A DNA stretch of 64,000 bases from Fibrobacter succinogenes (GTDB lineage: Bacteria; Fibrobacterota; Fibrobacteria; Fibrobacterales; Fibrobacteraceae): NCBI GenBank assembly GCA_902761355.1, contig CACWJY010000005.1, positions 54,710-118,709 on the forward strand, in the 5' to 3' direction. Shown piece by piece: positions 51,654 through 58,631 of this stretch. Below the pieces are notes generated by a model. That model worked only from the letters and a program-made list of their open reading frames with translations, made no database searches and was not told the DNA's origin. A program made the position numbers and the translations under genes. How positions within the stretch are numbered: position 1 is the first letter of the stretch; every line of letters starts with the position of its first letter.

Positions 51654-54113
51654 ATGGGTTTTAATTTTCGAGGACTGGCCTTTAAACAGTCCATGATGAT
51701 TTTGGCGGCAATCACTGTCGTATTCGGTCTCATTTTCGGCATCATGAGCTACAAGACTCAGGACATGCTGGATAGAATGACCCTAGAAAACGGCGAAGAG
51801 ACAAGCCGCGCAAATGTCAACTATATCGACAAGCTGTTCAACGCAGGCAAGCTTGTCGGTGACGATGTCGCGTCCACCCTCGGTAAACGCAAAATGACCA
51901 AGGCGGAACTAGACACCTTCCTGCTACAATCCCTGACCAACGCCCGCAACCTTATTCCCCAAATCGTAGCAGTCGTGCTCGCCTATGAACCTGGAATGGG
52001 GCCCGAAACCCCCACAGATGGAGAATTCATGCGACTCGCGCGTTTCTCCGAAAACGAAATCAAGCTGATTACAGGCGCCAACTACCAAGATAAGGAATGG
52101 TACTACAGTACCAGAGACGGCAGGACCAGCCGCTGGCAGGAACCCTTTATCGGCGAATTCGTTCCCGAACCGATCGCCGTCTATACGGTCCCCATTTTCC
52201 AGAAGAACAAAGAAGATGAAAATATCCTTGCAGGCGTTCTTGCGATTGACATGTCTATTGACTTCCTTAAAGAAACCATCTCGGAAATTCCAGTCTCCAA
52301 CTCCGGTTACGCCATAATCACTTCGGCAAAAAACGAGGTTGTGGCCTACCCCAAGAACATCGCCCAGGGAAAAAGAAACCGCGATGTCGTTGTAAAAGAG
52401 AAACGCGGCAACAGCCAGATTGACTTCGACCGTAGAACCCGAGATAGTAGCGGACTATTCCTAGGGACCGTCGCCGGGGGCGAAGAATCCGCCATTTACT
52501 ATACCACCATCAAGTCTAACAACTGGACCTTCATGGTCGTATGGCCCATCGAGAAATACCTAAAAGACCAAAGCGCCATGCGCAAGCTGTTCTTTGCACT
52601 TGCAATTGGCGGCTACGGCATCATCCTCGTCATTATCTTACTCATTTCTTTCCGAGTAGCCAAACCCCTCAAAGAACTTGCAGTGGCCGCACGTAAACTC
52701 GGCCGTGGAAACTTCAACGTCACCATTCCGCAGATAACAGGACGCGACGAAATTTCCGAATTTGCGGGCGCATTCTCAAACATGCTGACCGAACTCAAGG
52801 ACCATATCGAAAAGCAGAAGGACATGAAGCGCATCGAGCGCGAACTCGACCTCGCCCGAAACATTCAGCTTTCGATGCTCCCCGGCAGCGAACATGATGA
52901 AAACTCAGACGACGATCGTCACGAACTTGCGCCGTTCCTGCTCCCCGCCAAGGAAGTCGGCGGAGACTTCTATGATTTCTTTAAGATTGACAACGACCAT
53001 CTTTGCGTTGTCATTGGCGATGTTTCTGGAAAAGGCGTTGCTGCAGCTCTATTCATGATGGTAGCACGAATCATTTTGCGCACCACGACCAAGAACCTGA
53101 AATCCATTGTCGATGCGTTCAACAGGACCAATTTCGCCCTTGCGAAGCGCAACAAACTGAACATGTTCGTTACAGTATGGGCAGGCATTATCGATTTACG
53201 CTCAGGCCATATTGATTTTGCATCGGCAGGTCACAACCCGCCCGCCGTCCGCCACAAAGACGGTACGGTCGAATTCATCAAGAGCAAGCCAGGCCTAGTC
53301 ATGGCCGCCATGGAAGAAACCGTCTACAAGCCGCAAACATGCTCGCTTCTTCCGGGAGACACTCTATTCCTTTACACCGATGGCGTAACAGAAGCGACCA
53401 GCTGCCAAGACCAATTGTTCGGCGACAATCGGCTTATTAACACCCTTATAAACGGAGGCGCCCTATCCCCCGCCGAGACATGTTCCCTTGTCAAAAAGGA
53501 AATAGACAACTTTGTACAAGAAGCCCCGCAGTTCGACGATATCACTATGCTTGCCGTTAAGTATAGCGGAAGCGACGAACCTGTCTGGGAACGCTACGAA
53601 AAAACAATCAATGTCAACAACAACGACAAAAGTGGCGAGCTCAAGTCGTTTGTCGAAGATATTCTTACACCAATGGATGGAGCAAAGAAAGTGCAAATGC
53701 AAGATGCTTGGGACCGTTACGAAAAAATCGTTGACGTCATCCCCGAAAATCAGGATATTCTAACCGCATTCGTCGAAGGAATCCTTGCACCCATGGAAGG
53801 ATCCATGAAATCGCAAATGCAAATCAACATTGCGATCGACGAAATCTACAGCAACATCGTCAAGTTCTCTGGAGCAACCCAGGTGACCCTGATTGTGGAA
53901 ATCCGCAAGGCCACCCTTACGGCAAGGCTCACCTTCATCGATAATGGCAAACCCTACGACCCCATTAAACAGGCCGACCCTGACATTACTCTCCCTGCCG
54001 AGGAACGCGAAGTCGGTGGTCTCGGAATATTTATCGTCAAAAAGACGATGGATAGCGTAAGCTACCGCAGAAACGGTGACAACAACGAGCTCGCCATCAC
54101 CAAAACCCTGTAA
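51654..54113 (+). CDS. Cache-HAMP-SpoIIE phosphatase-HATPase fusion (partner-switch sensor)
   Basis: 819 aa. Membrane segments at about 12-32 and 317-338 flank a periplasmic Cache-type sensor (YQDKEWYYSTRDGRTSRWQEPF). HAMP follows (VAKPLKELAVAARKLGRGNF) and then a coiled linker. The PP2C-type phosphatase (about 410-640) keeps its metal Asp motifs: GGDFYDF, GDVSGKG, TDGVTEA, DDITMLAV. The C-terminal HATPase (about 690-819) has INIAIDEIYSN and GGLGIFIVKKTMD, so phosphatase and anti-sigma-type kinase sit in one chain. A 40-residue segment (about 643-683) repeats just before the kinase domain. It is probably paired with the STAS gene 31 bp downstream. Confidence 0.92.
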   Translation: MGFNFRGLAFKQSMMILAAITVVFGLIFGIMSYKTQDMLDRMTLENGEETSRANVNYIDKLFNAGKLVGDDVASTLGKRKMTKAELDTFLLQSLTNARNLIPQIVAVVLAYEPGMGPETPTDGEFMRLARFSENEIKLITGANYQDKEWYYSTRDGRTSRWQEPFIGEFVPEPIAVYTVPIFQKNKEDENILAGVLAIDMSIDFLKETISEIPVSNSGYAIITSAKNEVVAYPKNIAQGKRNRDVVVKEKRGNSQIDFDRRTRDSSGLFLGTVAGGEESAIYYTTIKSNNWTFMVVWPIEKYLKDQSAMRKLFFALAIGGYGIILVIILLISFRVAKPLKELAVAARKLGRGNFNVTIPQITGRDEISEFAGAFSNMLTELKDHIEKQKDMKRIERELDLARNIQLSMLPGSEHDENSDDDRHELAPFLLPAKEVGGDFYDFFKIDNDHLCVVIGDVSGKGVAAALFMMVARIILRTTTKNLKSIVDAFNRTNFALAKRNKLNMFVTVWAGIIDLRSGHIDFASAGHNPPAVRHKDGTVEFIKSKPGLVMAAMEETVYKPQTCSLLPGDTLFLYTDGVTEATSCQDQLFGDNRLINTLINGGALSPAETCSLVKKEIDNFVQEAPQFDDITMLAVKYSGSDEPVWERYEKTINVNNNDKSGELKSFVEDILTPMDGAKKVQMQDAWDRYEKIVDVIPENQDILTAFVEGILAPMEGSMKSQMQINIAIDEIYSNIVKFSGATQVTLIVEIRKATLTARLTFIDNGKPYDPIKQADPDITLPAEEREVGGLGIFIVKKTMDSVSYRRNGDNNELAITKTL

Positions 54114-54144
54114 AATTTTTAATTTAAGGAAAGAGGAAATAAAT

Positions 54145-54441
54145 ATGCTGATTAACAAAACTTCCGAAAACGACAAGTTGACCATCGCCCTCGAGGGCCG
54201 CCTCGACACCCTGACCGCACCGCAGCTCGATGCCGAAATCCAGGGCAAGCTCGATGGCGTAAAGTCGCTCGTATTCGACTTCAAGAAGCTCGACTATATT
54301 TCTTCTGCAGGCCTCCGCATCCTGCTCATGGCCCAGAAAATCATGAACAAGCAGGGTTCCATGGTCGTCAAGAACGCAAGTGCCGAAATCAAGGAAATCT
54401 TTGAAGTGACCGGTTTCTGCGACATTCTCACCATTGAATAA
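54145..54441 (+). CDS. STAS-domain anti-sigma-factor antagonist
   Basis: 98 aa from the ATG at 54145, preceded by AGAGGAAAT. The STAS fold is complete: LTIALEGRLDTLTAPQLDAEI, LVFDFKKLDYISSAGLRILL and VKNASAEIKEIFEVTGF. Ser53/Ser54 in YISSAGL is the expected phosphorylation site. It is the natural substrate of the SpoIIE-type phosphatase upstream and of a HATPase kinase, in the manner of RsbV/SpoIIAA. No sigma factor gene lies next to it. Confidence 0.93.
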   Translation: MLINKTSENDKLTIALEGRLDTLTAPQLDAEIQGKLDGVKSLVFDFKKLDYISSAGLRILLMAQKIMNKQGSMVVKNASAEIKEIFEVTGFCDILTIE

Positions 54442-54454
54442 GTCGCAAAAAGCT

Positions 54455-55282
54455 CTATCGCGTTAAATAAAAACTTTCAGGATTTACCGAAATACCGTCT
54501 ATACGGATTTCGTAGTGAAGACCGATACTTGACTGCGTTCCGCTTTCGCCCACCAAAGCAATAGGCTGTCCGCGGTGAACCATTTGCCCTTGTTTTACAA
54601 GGGCATTTCCTAAATGGGCGTAAAAGGTACGTACATCATGGCCGTGATCGACCTTGATGGAAAGCCCAAAGCCGCGATGCTTGCGCACCTCTATCACTGA
54701 ACCCGCACCCGTTGCGTATACCGTATCGCCTTCTGCAGCCACATAGTCGATACCCCGGTGCGGGAGTTCGCTATCCGTAAAGGGATCATAGACAATTTCA
54801 AAACGTTTTTTGACGGCAGGACCGTTTTTCATGGGGTGCAGCACCGGAATCTTTTCGGCAGCCACCGAATCCTCTTCAAGCGCGGCAAGCAGTTTCTTGA
54901 AAGAAGCCTCAAGTTCATTCACACTTTTACGCTTTTGCAGCAAAGAATCATCGAGAGCGGAACCATCCAACATAAAGCCAAGACCGCCGACCTTCAAGGT
55001 GCTATCGCGTAGCAAGCGCGTTTCTTCGGCACGCAGAATCGACGAATCCACCGATGCACGAATTTCTTTAAGTTCATGACGGATAGCCGCATTTTGGCGA
55101 TAGACATTCGTCACGTTTCCACTTGTTACGTTGTCTAAAATCTGCACCGGGGAGAACAACGCAAATCCAAGGACAGCCGCCACAACGCACACGACAGCGA
55201 CAACGGCTCCCGCAAAAGAGAACCGGTAGCTTTTACCCGATGCCGTCTTGCTCGGGAATACATGAACCTCAAGCTTCTTCAC
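54455..55282 (-). CDS. M23-type peptidase-fold membrane protein with altered active site
   Basis: 275 aa from a GTG start. One membrane segment (about 24-44), a coiled-coil region (about 60-135), then an M23 (LytM) domain: HRGIDYVAAEGDTVYATGAGSV, FYAHLGNALVKQGQMV, GQPIALVGESG. The zinc ligands of the HxxxD motif and the final His (LHYEI) are kept. The catalytic first His of the usual HxH is Gly (IGLHYE), so it may be a non-catalytic activator like EnvC or NlpD. It overlaps the upstream coiled-coil gene by 14 bp. Confidence 0.85.
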   Translation of the reverse strand: MKKLEVHVFPSKTASGKSYRFSFAGAVVAVVCVVAAVLGFALFSPVQILDNVTSGNVTNVYRQNAAIRHELKEIRASVDSSILRAEETRLLRDSTLKVGGLGFMLDGSALDDSLLQKRKSVNELEASFKKLLAALEEDSVAAEKIPVLHPMKNGPAVKKRFEIVYDPFTDSELPHRGIDYVAAEGDTVYATGAGSVIEVRKHRGFGLSIKVDHGHDVRTFYAHLGNALVKQGQMVHRGQPIALVGESGTQSSIGLHYEIRIDGISVNPESFYLTR

Positions 55283-55550
55283 TTTCCGACCCAGGATTTT
55301 CGATACGCTTGCGCAAGGAGTCTATGACGCGCTTTTCTTCTTCAATGGCACCGAGAAGCTCCACCACGGAAGGATCGTCCTTGATAGTCTGGAGCAGGTC
55401 GTCACGAATGGCGCCATGCAGCTTTTGACCGAGAGTCATAAAGCGCTTTTTAAGCTTGGATTCCTCATTCGTAAGCTCTACACGCAAAAGGGCAGTCGAT
55501 GCCAAATTTAAAGCCTTATTTTTTATCCTATTTAGCGTTTTTTCCGCCAT
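55269..55550 (-). CDS. Small coiled-coil protein upstream of the M23 gene
   Basis: 93 aa from the ATG at 55550, chosen for AAAGGA at nine bases; an in-frame start 21 bp further out is possible. It is almost wholly helical and charged, with heptad patterns (LLGAIEEEKRVIDSLRKRIE) at the C-terminus, and no signal peptide. It overlaps the M23 gene start, so both are made together, and it may regulate or bind that protein. No family recognised. Confidence 0.7.
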   Translation of the reverse strand: MAEKTLNRIKNKALNLASTALLRVELTNEESKLKKRFMTLGQKLHGAIRDDLLQTIKDDPSVVELLGAIEEEKRVIDSLRKRIENPGSESEEA

Positions 55551-55613
55551 GTTCACATTCCTTTTGTCCATAAAAAAATTAGTTTTTTATGCGTATAAAA
55601 ATGGAGACTAACT

Positions 55614-55766
55614 ATGAGCCGTAGCGATCGCAGACGCGCAAAACAGAACGCAAAGCAGTTTACCCCTAAAAAGGCAAATGCGCTGGACCCCAAAATCATC
55701 GCAGTCCTTGGCGCTATCGCCGTAATTTTCTTTGTTGGAACCATGCTTATCCAAAGAGGCGCATAA
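55614..55766 (+). CDS. 50-aa single-pass membrane protein abutting dnaN
   Basis: 50 aa. A strongly basic N-terminus (Arg/Lys/Gln-rich, residues 1-20) is followed by one hydrophobic span (about 27-45) and a short Arg-Gly-Ala tail, suggesting N-in topology. GGAG lies eight bases before the ATG. The stop codon ends one base before the dnaN ATG (TAAATG), so it is very probably cotranscribed with dnaN. No known family; it resembles small inner-membrane proteins found in many genomes. Confidence 0.65.
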   Translation: MSRSDRRRAKQNAKQFTPKKANALDPKIIAVLGAIAVIFFVGTMLIQRGA

Positions 55767-56882
55767 ATGAAGTTCAGTATCAAGAAAACCGCGTTGCAGG
55801 ACGCTCTGCAGATTGCCATCAGTGCCATCCCCAACAAGTCCACTCTGCAAATCCTCAACGACTATTCGCTGCGTCTGGAAGGCAACTTCCTCGAAATCTG
55901 CGCCACCGACTTGAACCTAGGTGTGAGGATTAAGCTCGAAGTCATGGGCGAACGCGATGGTGAAGCCCTGATTAACGCACGCAAGTTCTCCGACCTTATC
56001 AAAGCCCTTGTAGAACCAAGCATCGACACTGTCAGTGTGGACGTGCAGGACCACTTGACCCGCATCAAGTGGAGCGAAAAAGGTCAAGCCTCCATTACCA
56101 GTTTCGACGCCAGCGACTTCCCGCCGTTCCCCGAAGTCGAAGGCAACTCGCTCACGCTCGCCGCAAGCGAACTTGCATTCCTGGTCGAGAAGACTGCATT
56201 TGCCGTTTCTACCGACAATACCCGCCAGAACCTGAACGGCGTGTTCATGGAAGCCAAGGATGGAAAGATCTCGATGGTCGCTACCGACGGTCACCGTATG
56301 GGCCGCGCAAGCATCGACCAGGAAGGTGCAAACCTTGAATCCGGCGTGATCGTGCTCCCCAAGGTGCTGCAGCTCGTGCTCCGCCTCGCCAAGAACGAAG
56401 ACTCCGTCGAAATCTGCACCACCGAAACCCACGTCCTGTTCCGTATCGGCGCAACGCAGATTATCTCGAAGCTTATCGAAGGCCCGTATCCCAACTACCG
56501 CGCCGTCATTCCGCAGAACTTTGAACGTACCGTGCAGGCCAACGCCACCGAACTCTTGAACAAGGTTCACTGCATCTTGCCGATGGCCAACCCGCGTACC
56601 CACCAGATCCGTTTCCAGATGGACGGCAACAACATGGAACTGTCTGCCACGGACCCGGATGTCGGCGGCGAAACACGCGAAGCCCTCGCCATTACTCACA
56701 ACGGTGAAGGCAGCTTCAGCATCGGTTTTGACGGTCGTTACTTCTACGAAATCCTCAACATGTGCAAAAGCGAAGAAGTGGTGCTCAAGATGAACACCCC
56801 GATCGGAGCCTGCATCATCGAACCTGTCGGCGAAGACATGGGCTTCAGCTTCCTCCTGATGCCGCTCCGCCTTGCCGACTAA
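55767..56882 (+). CDS. dnaN: DNA polymerase III beta sliding clamp
   Basis: 371 aa, normal length. The three-domain clamp layout is visible: MKFSIKKTALQDALQIAISAIPNKST, LNGVFMEAKDGKISMVATDGHRMG, KLIEGPYPNYRAVIP, and the C-terminal family ending YLLMPLRL-type (FLLMPLRLAD). It tethers the polymerase to DNA. Here it is not next to dnaA or recF; a 50-aa membrane protein gene precedes it. A strong terminator follows 28 bp after the stop. Confidence 0.97.
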   Translation: MKFSIKKTALQDALQIAISAIPNKSTLQILNDYSLRLEGNFLEICATDLNLGVRIKLEVMGERDGEALINARKFSDLIKALVEPSIDTVSVDVQDHLTRIKWSEKGQASITSFDASDFPPFPEVEGNSLTLAASELAFLVEKTAFAVSTDNTRQNLNGVFMEAKDGKISMVATDGHRMGRASIDQEGANLESGVIVLPKVLQLVLRLAKNEDSVEICTTETHVLFRIGATQIISKLIEGPYPNYRAVIPQNFERTVQANATELLNKVHCILPMANPRTHQIRFQMDGNNMELSATDPDVGGETREALAITHNGEGSFSIGFDGRYFYEILNMCKSEEVVLKMNTPIGACIIEPVGEDMGFSFLLMPLRLAD

Positions 56883-56910
56883 GGATTGAAAGAATTATAA
56901 ACAAATTAAA

Positions 56911-56939
56911 AAGGGCTTCGCACTCGCGAGCCCTTTTTT
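56911..56939 (+). terminator. dnaN terminator
   Basis: Arms AAGGGCT (56911-56917) and AGCCCTT (56929-56935), with an inner CGC/GCG extension, followed by a T-run to 56939. Confidence 0.85.
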
Positions 56940-56963
56940 CAAGACCAGAACCGACTATTCCCT

Positions 56964-57686
56964 ATGTCAAACGCCATTCGCAAACGCATCAGCAAAAAAA
57001 TCACCAAGGCTTTGCACGACTTCAACCTGATTGAAGACGGCGACAAGGTACTGATTGCCGTAAGTGGCGGAAAAGATTCCAGCGTGCTGTTGATGGAACT
57101 TGCAAGCCGTATGGGAAAGTTCCTACCGAATTGCGAAATCGGGGCGATACACATCCAAAGCGACTTTGCAGACAAAGCTCCACGCGAATTCCTGCAGCGC
57201 ATGGCCGAACAATACTCCCAGATTCCTTTTTTCTTCAAGGATGTCGCCGTCGAGGGCCGCCTGAAAGAGGGCCGCAAGCTCAATTGCTACTGGTGCAGCA
57301 CACAGCGCCGCACCGAACTCATCAAGTTCGCCCGCGAAAATGGCTACAACAAGATTGCGCTCGGTCACCATATGGACGACATCGTCGAGACCCTTTTGAT
57401 GAACATGCTCTACAAAGGGGAATTCAGCGGCATGCCTCCGATGGTACCCTACGAGAAATACCCGTGCAGCATCATCCGGCCGCTCTGCTACTGCGAAGAA
57501 GCCGAAATCATCGAGTACGCCGAAGATGCCGACATCCGCAAGTTCACCTGCACTTGCGAATTTTCAAAAGCATCGCACCGCAAGTCCATCCGCGAAGAAA
57601 TCAAGAGTCTCACCAAAGGGAATTCCACCCTCAAGGCAAATTTATTCGAAAGCATGCGCAATATCCGCATGGACTACCTGCTTTAA
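56964..57686 (+). CDS. ttcA: TtcA-like PP-loop tRNA-thiolation enzyme
   Basis: 240 aa. PP-loop VSGGKDSSVL (about 33-42), then the TtcA-type CxxC in LNCYWCSTQRRTEL, ALGHHMDDIVETLLMNMLYKG, and a final Cys pair in FTCTCEFS. TtcA places a 2-thio group on cytidine 32 of tRNA and uses a 4Fe-4S cluster held by such Cys residues. Length is shorter than E. coli TtcA (about 310) but the core is complete; other PP-loop ATPases are possible. Very good conservation of the motifs. It is a separate unit after the dnaN terminator. Confidence 0.87.
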   Translation: MSNAIRKRISKKITKALHDFNLIEDGDKVLIAVSGGKDSSVLLMELASRMGKFLPNCEIGAIHIQSDFADKAPREFLQRMAEQYSQIPFFFKDVAVEGRLKEGRKLNCYWCSTQRRTELIKFARENGYNKIALGHHMDDIVETLLMNMLYKGEFSGMPPMVPYEKYPCSIIRPLCYCEEAEIIEYAEDADIRKFTCTCEFSKASHRKSIREEIKSLTKGNSTLKANLFESMRNIRMDYLL

Positions 57687-57694
57687 AAGCCAAC

Positions 57695-57711
57695 TATTCC
57701 ATATTGGAATA
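57695..57711. promoter_or_regulatory. Inverted repeat TATTCCA-TAT-TGGAATA
   Basis: Perfect 7-bp arms with a 3-nt spacer, nine bases after the ttcA-like stop and about 70 bases before the next gene. It is either an operator for the downstream lipoprotein or a small transcript-end structure. Confidence 0.4.
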
Positions 57712-57780
57712 TATCTCCCACAGAATTTACCTCTCAAATTCTCGAAAAGGCTTATATTAGATAAAAAAGGAGGTGCTCCC

Positions 57781-58602
57781 ATGAAAATCCATACTCCTAT
57801 TGCAAGCCTTTCGATTGCTGCGACAAGCCTGTTTGTCATAGGGTGTACCCAGACCCGCATCAGCAGCTTTGTAGCCGAAGTTTCCGAAGCTCCCGAAGTC
57901 CACGGTTTCAACACCTATCAAGAACCGCATACCACCGCCATTCGCGTCAGTGGCATGTTGAATTTCGATTCCAAAGAAGACGTCAACGTCGACGCCAAGC
58001 ACCAGGACTGGGCCGACAGCAAAACAAACGAAAATCACTACCAAGTCACCACCATCAACACCAGAGGCGTCTATAAAATCGGTGGTATCGACGTAGAAGG
58101 AAAACTTGATTTTCTAGCCAAGGCTGGTCTTGCGACCATCGGATTTGGCATAGGTATCAATGACGGAATTTACCACCACCTTACCTTGGGAATCAACTCA
58201 AGGTATCTGGATATCGGTGCTTTTGCGGGCCTATACCACCATCACGGAAACCTTAAATACAATGGTTCAGAATGTTCAACAATTACAACTTGTGATCCCG
58301 AAGACTGGGATGGCTTCCACGGTGACAAAACCGAATACAAAATTTCGTTCCTGGGTGGATTTTACGCAGGCCTAATCCTTGGAGACGCGTTTTTCAATTA
58401 CAGCCTAAGCACCTATACACCTAACATAGATGCTCATGGTGAAGGCCTTACGGTTCCGGCAATCTACAGCCATTACTTTACTTTGGGTTATCGTATAAAC
58501 CGCTATATCGAAATCAATGGCGGAACCGTTGGCTCCTATATAGAAGATATCGGCCATTGGCATTGGGCAGGCAGAACGGGACTCAGTTTCTACTGGATCT
58601 AG
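57781..58602 (+). CDS. Hypothetical lipoprotein, possible beta-barrel
   Basis: 273 aa from the ATG at 57781, which has a perfect AGGAGG. Lipobox VIGC at about residue 21. The rest alternates aromatic and small residues (YHHLTLGINSRYLDIGAFAGLYHHHG, NYSLSTYTP, YFTLGYRINRYIEI) and ends in an aromatic Tyr-Trp-Ile, consistent with an outer-membrane barrel. No named family. The ribosome-binding site GGAG is followed by GTG and CTCC, so it can fold into a small hairpin that would hide it. Confidence 0.75.
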   Translation: MKIHTPIASLSIAATSLFVIGCTQTRISSFVAEVSEAPEVHGFNTYQEPHTTAIRVSGMLNFDSKEDVNVDAKHQDWADSKTNENHYQVTTINTRGVYKIGGIDVEGKLDFLAKAGLATIGFGIGINDGIYHHLTLGINSRYLDIGAFAGLYHHHGNLKYNGSECSTITTCDPEDWDGFHGDKTEYKISFLGGFYAGLILGDAFFNYSLSTYTPNIDAHGEGLTVPAIYSHYFTLGYRINRYIEINGGTVGSYIEDIGHWHWAGRTGLSFYWI

Positions 58603-58631
58603 ACTAGCCTTATCCAGTCATTCCCGAATGT

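Noticed and set aside
55917..56699. 260-residue minus-strand frame opposite dnaN
   Set aside because: Antisense to a full-length essential gene; composition mirrors dnaN codons.
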